64,000 nucleotides of DNA from Leptospira haakeii (GCF_002812045.1 NZ_NPEG01000001.1:1-64000); one strand, 5' to 3'. Positions 53,391 through 62,180 are shown, counted from the first letter of the stretch. Translations and numbers: made by a program. The notes: generated by a model not told the origin, from the sequence alone.

Positions 53391-54182
53391 ATGTGCATGA
53401 TTATGAAGATGATTTTCGCAATATTCCTTATCTTCGCAGGCCACACAATAACGGAATTCCAATTGAGGATCCGTGGCTTCGGTAGCTCCGCAGATATAAC
53501 ATTTATGAATCGTGAATACTTCGGATTGTTTGGCTTTCCAAGTAGAAGTTTTGCGTTCCCGAATCTTAGTACCTAAGATATCTCTTCCGAAAAACAATAA
53601 TAAGCTGGAGAATCCGAAAAATAATCCGGCCCATGGTAGGACCGAATTAAACATCCTCATCTCGTCTCCTCGTTCCCAGAACAGATACACGAATAACGCA
53701 ATCCCGATCCATTTCATTCGAATAGGAATGATGAAAAATTCCAAATTAGGCATACGGATCGCCAAAGCCAATAAAAGACAATCATAGATCATCTTAGTTT
53801 CCACAAACAAAGGATAATATAGGGAAAGAACTCCACCTATCGTAATGAAGAACATTAAGGAAAACAAAAATAGATTAAATCGAAGAGAACCCATATCCTC
53901 TTCCAAAATTTTACCGACAGAAAAAACCAGGTATGTGTAGAAGACCAAGAAAATCCAAGGCATATAAGTTCCAGCCTGTATCTCGGCAGGGGATAGTAGA
54001 TGAAAAACAAACAGTCCCGCATTCCACCATCTTCCTCCCTCTAACATATCAGGAGTCAATACGCCGATCTTAGGATCGATCAACAAGGAGAACAAACTCA
54101 CAAAAAACGTAATTGCAGCAAAATACCCAGCCGCATTCTGGAATGAAATAATATCTATAAATTGGTTTCTTAATCTTCTCAA
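53385..54182 (-). CDS. rhomboid-like membrane protein with C-terminal zinc-binding tail
   Basis: A 265-residue protein with about six membrane helices and a cytoplasmic tail. 'GGRWWNAGLFVFHLLSPAEIQAGTYMPWIFLVFYTYLVFSVGKILEEDMGSLRFNLFL' resembles the L1 and TM2 region of derlin or rhomboid-type proteins, but no GxSG Ser or catalytic His is present, so it would be a pseudoprotease. The last 45 residues contain KCYICGATEATD, YCVACEDKEYC and HLHNHAHS, a set of Cys and His suited to two zinc ions. The TTG start follows AAGGA. I assign no function. Confidence 0.65.
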   Translation of the reverse strand: MRRLRNQFIDIISFQNAAGYFAAITFFVSLFSLLIDPKIGVLTPDMLEGGRWWNAGLFVFHLLSPAEIQAGTYMPWIFLVFYTYLVFSVGKILEEDMGSLRFNLFLFSLMFFITIGGVLSLYYPLFVETKMIYDCLLLALAIRMPNLEFFIIPIRMKWIGIALFVYLFWERGDEMRMFNSVLPWAGLFFGFSSLLLFFGRDILGTKIRERKTSTWKAKQSEVFTIHKCYICGATEATDPQLEFRYCVACEDKEYCENHLHNHAHS

Positions 54183-54220
54183 TGGAATTCCTTAACAGGA
54201 GAATATTCAAAAAGTATAAA

Positions 54221-54541
54221 TTATTTGACGTTGATAAATTCTAAAAATCCGCCGAATACATATCCGTCTTTTTTCTTCCACTTCACTTTGACCCAACGGC
54301 CTTGTTTACCATCTTGAATCTCTAGTTCTCCCGTCTCGCCGAAAGTTTCGACGACATCACCGTCAGGGACCAGATCTATTTTTTTAGCTTCTATATTAGG
54401 CGAGATCCTCAAACGAAGACCTCCTCCGGCATGAACCTTCATGATTTTTTCTATCTTACGAGGTTCTACCTTTTCTACTGAGGCACAATTCCAAACTAAA
54501 ATAGAGATGAAAGTCAAAAAGAATACGAGGGTCTGTTTCAT
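54221..54541 (-). CDS. SH3-like lipoprotein
   Basis: A 106-residue protein. The signal peptide ends ISILVWNC (lipobox). The mature part is one bacterial SH3-type domain: 'GGGLRLRISPNIEAKKIDLVPDGDVVETFGE...GRWVKVKWKKKDGYVFGGFLEF'. That sequence matches the SH3b pattern of LR-x-SP...I, W-x-KV and GYV. SH3b domains bind cell-wall peptides or metal ions. I use ATG 54541 with AGG upstream. In-frame sequence further upstream overlaps the DinB gene in another frame and is not coding. It follows the DinB gene by 17 bases. Confidence 0.82.
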   Translation of the reverse strand: MKQTLVFFLTFISILVWNCASVEKVEPRKIEKIMKVHAGGGLRLRISPNIEAKKIDLVPDGDVVETFGETGELEIQDGKQGRWVKVKWKKKDGYVFGGFLEFINVK

Positions 54542-54558
54542 TTGTTTGCCTGAATATA

Positions 54559-55068
54559 TTATCTTGATTTTGGATAAAAAGGATTCCAAGGAATATCCGT
54601 GACTCCGTAATCCAATCCGCTCTGTAATAATGCCGTAGAGATCTGGCTGCGATGATGGGTCTGATGATTGAAAAAATGAGCGATCAAAAGCCAGATCGGC
54701 AATGTGATTTCCTTTTTGTACATGTAACTGTAAAACTTCAGATCTTGTGTAAGCCACTCTGAGGTTATGGTTTTTACCCATTCGGAAATCGTCGAATCTA
54801 ATTCGGCCCTAAGCTTTTTGAGTTCTGTCAGATTAGAAAATTGCATTTCCTGGAAATCCAATTTTTGGATCGGTCTAGAATGAAACCTATCTAACCAAGA
54901 AAGATCCATCATGATGATATGATTCCAGGTCTTTGCCATCGAACCGAAAAATAATTTTTTATCTTCTTCCAATTCACCTGGTTTTAATTTTTCAGAAACA
55001 TTTAATAAGGATTCATTTTGCCAACGATTGTATTCTGCCAAAGCGACACAGTATTCCGGATCTATCAT
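54559..55068 (-). CDS. DinB/YfiT-family putative metal-dependent protein
   Basis: A 169-residue four-helix-bundle protein. 'YNRWQNESLLNVSEKLKPGELEEDKKLFFGSMAKTWNHIIMMDLSWLDRF' with a His in helix 2, and 'LIAHFFNHQTHHRSQISTALLQSGLDY' with His-x-x-His, give the three-His metal site of DinB proteins. Members act as thiol-dependent S-transferases (bacillithiol or mycothiol); no role is proven for this branch. It is co-directional with the SH3-like lipoprotein and divergent from the exported pair. Confidence 0.88.
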   Translation of the reverse strand: MIDPEYCVALAEYNRWQNESLLNVSEKLKPGELEEDKKLFFGSMAKTWNHIIMMDLSWLDRFHSRPIQKLDFQEMQFSNLTELKKLRAELDSTISEWVKTITSEWLTQDLKFYSYMYKKEITLPIWLLIAHFFNHQTHHRSQISTALLQSGLDYGVTDIPWNPFYPKSR

Positions 55069-55184
55069 GCTGAAATTTTGAGCAATAATACAAATAGGTC
55101 AATACATATTAAAATTTGAAGACAATCCCTACCCTATCAAAATAAAAAGGAAACCTATCGATTTGATTCTTGGTCCAATTTTAA

Positions 55185-55505
55185 ATGTTTGCTCGGGCTT
55201 ACGTAGGATTACTCGTATTCTGTTTTTCGTTCGCAATATCTGCTAACGGAACAGTTACATCTTTTGCCGAGACAAAACATTCCAAACAAAGTTTTCATTT
55301 AGAACTCTCTCAGTCCGCTCTTTCTAACTTAATAGTTTTAGAAAAAGAATCCGAACGAATAGAAACCGAAGCGGCTTCTACCTACTGGAAAAGTTTAGGT
55401 CTGCTTTCTCATTCGGAATCTATACTTTCCTTTTTGGATTCGGAAGCACCCTTACATATTTCCGCCTTCGACTCCAACCTGTATACGATCCGACTTATCA
55501 TTTAG
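55185..55505 (+). CDS. small exported hypothetical protein
   Basis: A 106-residue protein with a signal peptide (YVGLLVFCFSFAISANG). The mature part is rich in Ser, Leu and Glu ('ELSQSALSNLIVLEKESERIETEAASTYWKSLGLLSHSESILSFLDSEAPLHIS') and probably helical. No known motif. It is 44 bases upstream of a second exported gene on the same strand, probably an operon. The two mature sequences do not resemble each other. The Shine-Dalgarno is weak. Confidence 0.5.
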   Translation: MFARAYVGLLVFCFSFAISANGTVTSFAETKHSKQSFHLELSQSALSNLIVLEKESERIETEAASTYWKSLGLLSHSESILSFLDSEAPLHISAFDSNLYTIRLII

Positions 55506-55549
55506 TAAGCTTCTCCATATATTTAATTTTTATAATATAGGAGAATTTT

Positions 55550-55987
55550 ATGCGCAACGTATTCGCATACATAGCCGCGGCATCCGTGGTTTCAGTTTCC
55601 GCTCCGGTCGCTGCGGAATCCTCAGAGTTAAGATTATTCCAAAGACTTGTCGTGTTTCATGAACAATTACTCTCAGGCGATGACAAAAGAACAAACCCGA
55701 AAGGACTCTCCGGAATGATCCGTAAGGCCAAAGAAAGTTCAGGAGAAGAAAGGATAAAATACGCTAAGTCATTAACCTTTGCAGAATTATTGGAAAAGGC
55801 AGGTTCGAGAGAAGAACAAGAATTTTTATACTCAGAGTTATGTTCTTCTCTTAAAGAAATAGCGCCTAAATTCCAATTCTATTCTTTTCTTTGTCCTAAA
55901 ACCGGAAAGGTTTGGATCTCTAAAACAAATGAAGTCCGAAATCCTTATCTGATCGACGAAAGGGAAACGGGAAAACTGATAAGCTAA
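55550..55987 (+). CDS. exported hypothetical protein
   Basis: A 145-residue protein. The signal peptide 'FAYIAAASVVSVSAPVAAESS' suggests cleavage after VAA. The mature part is mixed helical, with 'RLFQRLVVFHEQLLSGDDKRTNPKGLSGMIRKAKESSGEERIKYAKSLTFAELLEKAGSREEQEF' and two Cys (LYSELCSSL, FLCPKTGK). No family is recognised. The ATG follows GGAG. It follows the gene at 55185 and converges on the VapBC-type pair. Confidence 0.6.
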   Translation: MRNVFAYIAAASVVSVSAPVAAESSELRLFQRLVVFHEQLLSGDDKRTNPKGLSGMIRKAKESSGEERIKYAKSLTFAELLEKAGSREEQEFLYSELCSSLKEIAPKFQFYSFLCPKTGKVWISKTNEVRNPYLIDERETGKLIS

Positions 55988-56007
55988 CGAACTAACAAAG
56001 AGGCGGT

Positions 56008-56427
56008 CTATCTAGGGATCTTCCGCTTCTTTCTGATCTTATCTAAATTTTTATCTATGGTAAGAAGTCCCGCTTTCTTTCTCTCAGCTAACTCTATATA
56101 GGCGGAATCATATGCGGAAAGACCTTCTTTTTTGCCGATACCGATTAAAATGTTTTGGTATCCTACACCTTTTGCAAAATCAGTTTCGATAGGCAAACGG
56201 GAGATCAAAAATAAACAAGTTTGAAACTCGTCCTCTTTGATCCTTCCTCTTCTAAAAGAAACAAGAAGTATATTCGTAATTTCGGACCACCAAAGAGAAG
56301 GAACTAAAAAAAGGGAACTCGGGTTTTCCTTTTGAAACTCCGCCATTGAGTTCGCTATCTTGTCCGAATCCTCATCGGGAAGTAAAATTGCCGCAACTGC
56401 GCTCGCGTCTAGTACGAGACCTGTCAA
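56008..56427 (-). CDS. vapC: PIN-domain toxin, VapC type
   Basis: A 139-residue PIN ribonuclease. The acidic metal site is complete: Asp7 in LVLDASAVAAIL, Glu in WWSEITNILL, Asp in SAYDSAYIELA and Asp in LLTIDKNLD. VapC toxins cut specific RNAs such as initiator tRNA or 23S rRNA and are held in check by the co-expressed antitoxin. It overlaps the antitoxin gene by four bases, with the antitoxin first, the usual toxin-antitoxin order. No frameshift or lost residue is seen, so it should be active. Confidence 0.9.
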   Translation of the reverse strand: MTGLVLDASAVAAILLPDEDSDKIANSMAEFQKENPSSLFLVPSLWWSEITNILLVSFRRGRIKEDEFQTCLFLISRLPIETDFAKGVGYQNILIGIGKKEGLSAYDSAYIELAERKKAGLLTIDKNLDKIRKKRKIPR

Positions 56428-56687
56428 ACTTCCCTGCCTTCTTCCTTGTATTCTAAAATGGGAACAGGGCCCTTGATCTTATTTCTGAGTTCCTTTGCCC
56501 TACTTAAGGTCTCTAAAAATTCTATGTAACTTGTATGTTTTAAAACAGGTAATAATCGAGCCACAGGTTCTCCCCTTAATGTAATTAGATATGATTCGCC
56601 GGCTTGCACTCCTCTTAATAAAGAAGAGAACTTTGTTTTTGCTTCAAACGCATTGATAGACGATTCTTTTGATTCAGCCGCTGCCAT
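56424..56687 (-). CDS. Phd/YefM-family antitoxin
   Basis: An 87-residue protein. 'INAFEAKTKFSSLLRGVQAGESYLITLRGEPVARLLP' is the Phd/YefM DNA-binding signature in the N-terminal half, and the C-terminal half ('IEFLETLSRAKELRNKIKGPVPILEYKEEG') should wrap around the PIN toxin. Pairs of this kind bind their own promoter. A dyad and a good promoter lie directly upstream (56694-56722). The ATG has no clear Shine-Dalgarno; the transcript may start at or just before it. Confidence 0.9.
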   Translation of the reverse strand: MAAAESKESSINAFEAKTKFSSLLRGVQAGESYLITLRGEPVARLLPVLKHTSYIEFLETLSRAKELRNKIKGPVPILEYKEEGREV

Positions 56688-56693
56688 TCAACC

Positions 56694-56722
56694 AGTCTAA
56701 CAGACTAGTCGACCTCTGTCAA
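56694..56722 (-). promoter_or_regulatory. antitoxin promoter with overlapping dyad operator
   Basis: On the minus strand TTGACA and TAGACT are 17 bases apart. The inverted repeat AGTCT-N3-AGACT (56694-56706) covers the -10 box. The -10 box ends six bases before the antitoxin ATG, so the message should be leaderless or nearly so. Binding of the toxin-antitoxin complex here would block polymerase. Confidence 0.6.
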
Positions 56723-56788
56723 TTCTCGACCCCGGAAAACTTATTCTAAGTGAATAAATCATCAGAATTTGCATTTCGAAAAGCAGAC

Positions 56789-56816
56789 TTGACTCTCGGC
56801 CCGTCCATTTTAAACC
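56789..56816 (+). promoter_or_regulatory. candidate ppk promoter
   Basis: TTGACT (56789) and TAAACC (56811) with a 16-base spacer, about 22 bases before the GTG start of ppk. The -35 is good and the -10 is weak. Confidence 0.35.
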
Positions 56817-56838
56817 AGAAGAAAGTAGGACTAAATTA

Positions 56839-58968
56839 GTGGCCCAAAAGATAAAATCTCCCGAAACCCAAACCTTAGGAAGTGGCGGAAACGGAAATAA
56901 GGGACCGATCCATATCGGTAACTCCGATATCTTTTTTGATCGCGAACTTTCCTGGGTAGATTTTAACAAGCGGGTTTTAGAAGAAGCAAACGATCCTGAA
57001 AATCCGCTTCTGGAACGTCTGAAATTTTTATGTATTACGGAATCAAACTTGGACGAGTTCTATATGGTTCGCGTCGCAGGTCTGAGAAACATATTGGCAG
57101 AAGGTAACGACGAAAAAAGTCTGAATGGCCAAAGAGCCTCCGAGATCTTAACCGATTTGTCCAATAAGGTTAGAAGTTTCGTAAATGTTCAATACGAAAC
57201 CCTGACCTATACTCTGGAACAAATGAAAGAGAATGGGATCCATCTCATTTTAAACCCAGATGAATTAAATAAAAATGAAATAGAAGACATTAAACATTAT
57301 TATAAAGAAGATGTTTCTCCGATCTTAACTCCACTTTCTATAGATCCGTCTCACCCATTCCCTCATATACTTAATAAATCCTTAAACTTAGCGATCGTTC
57401 TTACGGCAGACGACGAAAAAACAGGACTAAAAAAAGACCTGTTTGCAGTGGTTCAAGTACCATCCGTATTACCAAGATTCTTGCAACTCAAGGGAGAAGG
57501 TAAGACAAGAAGATTTTTCCCTTTGGAAGAAATCATCAAACTTCATGTGGATGACTTGTTCTACGGAATGACAGTAAAAGAAGTTTATCCCTTCAGAATA
57601 CTAAGAGATGCAGACATATCCATAGACGAAGAAGCTTCCGTAAAGGACTTGCTCATCACTATGAAAAAAGAGATCCGAAACCGTATCTGGGGAGACGCGG
57701 TGAGGATGGACATTTACGAAGGAACTTCCGCTTTCGTAAGAAACACTTTAAAAGAACTCATGGAACTACAGGACCATGAAATCTTTGATGTATCTTCTAT
57801 ATTAAATATTAGTGATATGATGTATTTTTACGGACTGGAGCATACTTCCAAGTTCAAATATACATTCTTCCAACAAAAGACCACTTTAAAGTTCGAATCC
57901 CCTGAGAAAATTTTCGATGCAATCAAAAAGAAAGACAGATTATTGCATCACCCTTACCAATCTTTCGGAGCGATCGAAGATCTACTTAGGATTTCTAGCG
58001 AAGACCCGAAAGTTTTAGGGATCAAGATGACCCTGTATCGTACAAGTGGGGACTCTCCTATTATCCAATATTTAGGACAGGCCGCTGAAAACGGAAAACA
58101 AGTCACAGTACTTGTAGAGTTAAAGGCGAGATTCGACGAAGAACGAAATATCAAATGGGCCCAAAAACTGGAAGAAAGAGGAGTCCACGTAGTATACGGA
58201 GTAGTAGGACTTAAGATCCACAGCAAGATGCTTTTGATCGTAAGAAGAGAAGAGGAACACTTAGTACGTTATGTGCACCTTGGAACAGGAAATTACAATT
58301 CTACAACTAGTAAATATTATACCGACCTAAGTTTCTTTACTGTTAACAAAGAGATCACGGAAGATGTGTCCACTATCTTCAATACGATCACTAGTTATGC
58401 AAAGATGCCTTTTTTGCACAAGTTAGCAGCTTCTCCACATAACCTAAAGACTGTATTTTTAGCTCTGATCGAAAAAGAAACCGAAAACGCAAAAGCTGGG
58501 AAACCTGCGCGTATCATTTTCAAAATGAACAGCTTAGTTGATCCGCATATTATATTAGCAATGTATAATGCAAGTCGAGCCGGAGTGATCATAGAGCTGA
58601 TCATTCGCGGGATCTGTTGTTTGAAACCTGGACTTCCTGGGATTTCGGAAAACATCACAGTGATCTCCATCGTAGGTAGATTCTTAGAGCATACACGTAT
58701 CTATTATTTCCTTTCAGGCGGAGAAGAAAGTATCTTCCTCGCTTCCGCAGATTGTATGCCTAGAAACTTTGAAAGAAGGATCGAAGTCCTATTTCCTATC
58801 TTGGATGCAAAAAACAAAGATAGAATCAAAAAGATCTTAGATGTTCAGATCAGGGACAATGTTAAAGCTAGATTACTTTCTTCCGACGGGATCTATCGCA
58901 AAAGAGAAAGAGCAGAAGGCGAAAAGCCTGTGGATAGTCAGATCGAAAGAATGAACTTCGCGGAATAA
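56839..58968 (+). CDS. ppk1: polyphosphate kinase 1
   Basis: A 709-residue PPK1, which builds polyphosphate from ATP reversibly. The N domain starts 'FFDRELSWVDFNKRVLEEA'. The catalytic histidines are His461 in KIHSKMLL (autophosphorylated) and His618 in EHTRIYYFLSGG, matching E. coli His435 and His592. 'GTGNYNSTTSKYYTDLSFF' and 'ADCMPRNFERRIEVLFPI' are further PPK blocks. Length is normal. The GTG start follows AGGA. It is first in a plus-strand run with the FAD oxidase, a membrane protein and an acyltransferase. Confidence 0.97.
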   Translation: MAQKIKSPETQTLGSGGNGNKGPIHIGNSDIFFDRELSWVDFNKRVLEEANDPENPLLERLKFLCITESNLDEFYMVRVAGLRNILAEGNDEKSLNGQRASEILTDLSNKVRSFVNVQYETLTYTLEQMKENGIHLILNPDELNKNEIEDIKHYYKEDVSPILTPLSIDPSHPFPHILNKSLNLAIVLTADDEKTGLKKDLFAVVQVPSVLPRFLQLKGEGKTRRFFPLEEIIKLHVDDLFYGMTVKEVYPFRILRDADISIDEEASVKDLLITMKKEIRNRIWGDAVRMDIYEGTSAFVRNTLKELMELQDHEIFDVSSILNISDMMYFYGLEHTSKFKYTFFQQKTTLKFESPEKIFDAIKKKDRLLHHPYQSFGAIEDLLRISSEDPKVLGIKMTLYRTSGDSPIIQYLGQAAENGKQVTVLVELKARFDEERNIKWAQKLEERGVHVVYGVVGLKIHSKMLLIVRREEEHLVRYVHLGTGNYNSTTSKYYTDLSFFTVNKEITEDVSTIFNTITSYAKMPFLHKLAASPHNLKTVFLALIEKETENAKAGKPARIIFKMNSLVDPHIILAMYNASRAGVIIELIIRGICCLKPGLPGISENITVISIVGRFLEHTRIYYFLSGGEESIFLASADCMPRNFERRIEVLFPILDAKNKDRIKKILDVQIRDNVKARLLSSDGIYRKRERAEGEKPVDSQIERMNFAE

Positions 58969-58970
58969 AT

Positions 58971-60389
58971 ATGAGTATAAGCCAAGAAAATAAAAATAAA
59001 CTCAAATCCCTATTGGGAGAAGACAGGGTTTTTTTCAAAGATGAAACCCAAATGGATCAGGCGACATTCCTTTCTTTCGGAACGGACAGAACAAAAGTAT
59101 ATGTCCCGGATTATGAAATCCTAACATTCCCTAAAAACACCCAAGAAGTTTCAGAAATTGTAAAATTCGCATTTGAGAATGATATTAAGATCGTCCCATC
59201 CGGCGGAAGGACAGGTTACGCTGGTGGAGCAGTAGCTAAGTCCGGTGAAATAGTTATCTCTCTTACTAAAATGGATCAAGTTTTGGATTTCGATCCATTC
59301 TTTGGTTCCTTAACTGTGCAAGCCGGGATGATCACTAAAAATCTACATAAAGAAGCTGAAGAAAGAGGTTTTTATTTCCCTGTAGATTTTGCAGCCACAG
59401 GTTCTTCTCATATAGGTGGAAATATAGCGACTAACGCAGGCGGGGTCAGAGTAGTTCACTATGGACTGATCCGTCAATGGGTTTTGGGCCTGAAAGTAGT
59501 TACAGGCACAGGAGAGATCCTGGAATTTAACGGGGAGATCCTGAAAAACAATACTGGATACGATCTTAAACATCTATTCATAGGTTCCGAAGGAACATTG
59601 GGGATCATCACTGAATGTACTCTTAAACTCACCAAAAAGCCTGCAGACAATCGTATACTTTTCACTGCAGTCCCAGATTTCCCTTCTATATTAGAATTAT
59701 TTAAAGAAACTCATAATATGTCTTTGCCTATTCTGGCATTCGAATTTCTGACTAAATATTGTTTAGACAAGGTGATGGATCACTTACATGTTCCTGATCC
59801 GTTTTCAGAAGTGAGTCCATACTATGTTTTGATGGAATTCGAGATCACTGAAGAATCCGATGATGAAAAATTATTCTCCTTTTTAGAAACCATTATGGAA
59901 AAAGGTTATGTTTCCGACGGAAGCCTAGCGCAGAATTCCAGGCAAGCGGAAACCTTCTGGAAATATAGGGAAGGAATCAGCGAATCTATTTCCATAGATT
60001 ATACGGTTCATAAAAACGATATATCGCTCCCACTTCGAAATATGAATCCTTTCTTGGAAGATATGCAGGCTTTACTTTCTTCTAGATATCCCGGCTTCGA
60101 GATTGCACTTTTTGGCCATATAGGTGATGGGAACCTTCACTTAAATATAGTAAAACCTAAGGACCTTTCTGATACTGAGTTTTTCTCACAATGTAAGAAA
60201 GTAGATCCTTCCATGTTTGAACTATTACAAAAACATCATGGATCGATTAGTGCGGAACACGGGATTGGTCTCTTGAAAAAAGACTTTTTACATTTTTCTC
60301 GTTCTTCTGCTGAGATAGAAGTTATGAGAATGATCAAAAAAGCTCTGGACCCCAAAAATCTTTTGAATCCGGGGAAAATCCTTCCTTAA
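58971..60389 (+). CDS. FAD-linked oxidase, GlcD/D-lactate dehydrogenase-like
   Basis: A 472-residue FAD oxidoreductase of the GlcD/LDH-D group. The FAD pyrophosphate site is 'IVPSGGRTGYAGGAVAKSGEIVISLTKMDQV'; 'GSSHIGGNIATNAGGVRVVHYG' and 'GSEGTLGIITECTLKL' complete the PCMH fold. The C-terminal 'FGHIGDGNLHLNIV' and 'SAEHGIGLLKK' are the metal- and 2-hydroxyacid-binding motifs. Substrate may be D-lactate, glycolate or D-2-hydroxyglutarate. It starts two bases after the ppk1 stop, so the genes are co-transcribed. Confidence 0.93.
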   Translation: MSISQENKNKLKSLLGEDRVFFKDETQMDQATFLSFGTDRTKVYVPDYEILTFPKNTQEVSEIVKFAFENDIKIVPSGGRTGYAGGAVAKSGEIVISLTKMDQVLDFDPFFGSLTVQAGMITKNLHKEAEERGFYFPVDFAATGSSHIGGNIATNAGGVRVVHYGLIRQWVLGLKVVTGTGEILEFNGEILKNNTGYDLKHLFIGSEGTLGIITECTLKLTKKPADNRILFTAVPDFPSILELFKETHNMSLPILAFEFLTKYCLDKVMDHLHVPDPFSEVSPYYVLMEFEITEESDDEKLFSFLETIMEKGYVSDGSLAQNSRQAETFWKYREGISESISIDYTVHKNDISLPLRNMNPFLEDMQALLSSRYPGFEIALFGHIGDGNLHLNIVKPKDLSDTEFFSQCKKVDPSMFELLQKHHGSISAEHGIGLLKKDFLHFSRSSAEIEVMRMIKKALDPKNLLNPGKILP

Positions 60390-60392
60390 GCC

Positions 60393-60749
60393 ATGAAAAA
60401 GAAACTATCCGGTTTTTTTAGGTTTCTAACCGTAATTACCTGGATCGTATTTGCAGGCCTAAGTTATATAAAATCGGAACCGCAAGTCTGGATCCCGACT
60501 TACCTAACTGTTAGTCTTCTATATTCGACAGAATGGTATTCTTTCTTTCATGATCCGGGTAGAAGGATCTTAATCGCCGGCTTAGGAAAATCGATCGGGA
60601 TAGGATATTTTGTCTGGGGATTTTATAATTTTCTAGATAATCCCAAGCCGGATCTGGACTCGGAGGTTTTCAAAGACAGTATAGGGCTTGCAGTATCATC
60701 CATCTGGCTCTTTTTATTACCTTTTTTCCAAGGGAAAAATCGGCTATGA
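60393..60749 (+). CDS. small polytopic membrane protein
   Basis: A 118-residue protein with about four membrane helices (FFRFLTVITWIVFAGLSYI; VWIPTYLTVSLLYSTEWYSFF; ILIAGLGKSIGIGYFVWGFYNFL; GLAVSSIWLFLLPFF). 'HDPGRRILIAGLGKS' between helices is the only striking loop, and an acidic loop (NPKPDLDSEVFKDS) follows. No family is recognised. It starts three bases after the FAD oxidase stop and overlaps the acyltransferase start by four bases, which ties it to this operon. Confidence 0.65.
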   Translation: MKKKLSGFFRFLTVITWIVFAGLSYIKSEPQVWIPTYLTVSLLYSTEWYSFFHDPGRRILIAGLGKSIGIGYFVWGFYNFLDNPKPDLDSEVFKDSIGLAVSSIWLFLLPFFQGKNRL

Positions 60750-61453
60750 AGATCGCAATCTTCTCTTTTATAGCCACAACAATATTAAAAATTATTTATA
60801 TAACTGTCCGTTGGACTCGAATCAATATTCCGAAAAAGTCGGAAGAGTTACTTCTCCAAAAACAAGGATTCGTTCTATCACTTTGGCATAATCAAATCCC
60901 ATTCGTTATAGATTTCACATATAAATTTTATGTAAAACGTTACGGCTTAGAAGTGATCCCAATGGCATCCCAATCCAAGGATGGAGAGTTAGCAACAAGA
61001 GTGATCTCTCATTTTGGAATGAGACCGAAAAGAGGCTCCAGTAAAAGAGGAGGAGCCTCGGCCTTAAAAGCCTTGGTCCAAGACGCAAAAAAAGGAAGTA
61101 TCAGTTTGATTACTCCTGATGGTCCTACTGGTCCGGTCTACACTCTCAAACCAGGGATCATTCAGTTGGCTTCTATGACCGGATTTCCTATACTATCCTA
61201 TTATGCTAAATATGATCATTATAAGATTGTACAAAGTTGGGACAGAACTCCAGTTCCGAAACTATTCTCTAAAGCAGAATTCTTTATTTCAGAACCATTT
61301 TACGTCCCAAAACTAAAGGGAAATAATGAACTCGAAGTTTGGAGAAAAAAATTCGAAACATTCATGCTGGATCAAGTAGGGATTTCTCAACAAGAAGCAG
61401 AAAATTTAAGGAAAGAAGTTAGACAGGGAGCGGAAACAAAAAGGAAAACGTAA
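60746..61453 (+). CDS. LPLAT-like acyltransferase (DUF374 family)
   Basis: A 235-residue protein with an N-terminal helix and the LPLAT/DUF374 core: LSLWHNQIPF takes the place of the HX4D-type catalytic motif (WHN...), 'MASQSKDGELATRVISHFGMRPKRGSSKRGGASALKAL' follows, and 'SLITPDGPTGPVYTLKPGIIQLASMTG' is the second diagnostic block. Relatives transfer acyl groups to lipid A or other lipids at the inner membrane. I infer an envelope-lipid role. It is the last gene of the ppk1 run; its ATG overlaps the preceding stop (ATGA). Confidence 0.87.
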   Translation: MKIAIFSFIATTILKIIYITVRWTRINIPKKSEELLLQKQGFVLSLWHNQIPFVIDFTYKFYVKRYGLEVIPMASQSKDGELATRVISHFGMRPKRGSSKRGGASALKALVQDAKKGSISLITPDGPTGPVYTLKPGIIQLASMTGFPILSYYAKYDHYKIVQSWDRTPVPKLFSKAEFFISEPFYVPKLKGNNELEVWRKKFETFMLDQVGISQQEAENLRKEVRQGAETKRKT

Positions 61454-61473
61454 GTAAAATTATGATTTTATAA

Positions 61474-62118
61474 TCAAGCCACTCTCAATCTGTAAAAACT
61501 CCAGTGAACGATAAAGATCCTGGACATTAAAAGATACAATGCCTTTCCGTTTTGTTTGGATTCTACTGCAGATTCAAAAGCAGAGATCAATTCTCTCAAA
61601 ATTTCCCTTTCCCCTGGATCAGAAATCAGTTCCAAATCGATACTAGACAAATTTTCATCCTCAGGAAATTTGAGATCATTGGATTCTAAAAGAATTTCCA
61701 AAAGTTTTTCTGCTTCTATAAGTATAGATTCCACAGTTTTGTCCGGTTCTTCCGGCCCGTTTAATAATGAATATATTCCGTCAGACAATTCTAAGATCAA
61801 ACCGCCAATTGCAGAATCATCTCCACTCTCGAATGTATGATTGACTTCTTCTAATTTTTCTCTCAATAAGGATCTTACTTGAGAGAAGGAGTTTGCTGCG
61901 TATTGCATTTCTCCTTCGTCCATGGACTCTTCGAAGCCTTGTAACCAATCAGGCCCTGTAGGCTCGAAGCCGTCCCAATCCGCCCATAATGACTCGCAAG
62001 CCAGAAAGACTTGATCCGTAGTACTTCCAACATGTTTATAAGTTGATACTACAACGGCGAGACGAGCCAAAGCTTCGGACCATTCCGTTTCTCGGATCTC
62101 CATCATGTCGTATACCAT
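61474..62118 (-). CDS. acidic helical hypothetical protein
   Basis: A 214-residue cytoplasmic protein with no signal and no membrane segment. It is rich in Glu, Asp and Leu and predicted helical throughout, with a Trp-rich N-terminal part (ESLWADWDGFEPTGPDWLQGFEES) and a C-terminal 'KALYLLMSRIFIVHWSFYRLRVA'. In composition it recalls the protein at 44369-45337, but I see no clear homology. It lies downstream of a LuxR-type response regulator on the same strand, separated by three 23-bp dyad repeats that probably form its control region. The start could be any of the ATGs at 62118, 62106 or 62103. Confidence 0.6.
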   Translation of the reverse strand: MVYDMMEIRETEWSEALARLAVVVSTYKHVGSTTDQVFLACESLWADWDGFEPTGPDWLQGFEESMDEGEMQYAANSFSQVRSLLREKLEEVNHTFESGDDSAIGGLILELSDGIYSLLNGPEEPDKTVESILIEAEKLLEILLESNDLKFPEDENLSSIDLELISDPGEREILRELISAFESAVESKQNGKALYLLMSRIFIVHWSFYRLRVA

Positions 62119-62180
62119 ACACTAGTAACAATCCGATGAAAGCAAGTTTCCCTATTATTTCAAATTAGCTAAGTTTTTAT

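Noticed and set aside
54542..54781. N-terminal extension of the SH3-like lipoprotein
   Set aside because: It overlaps the DinB gene in another frame, has no lipoprotein signal at its front, and the signal peptide at ATG 54541 gives a natural start.
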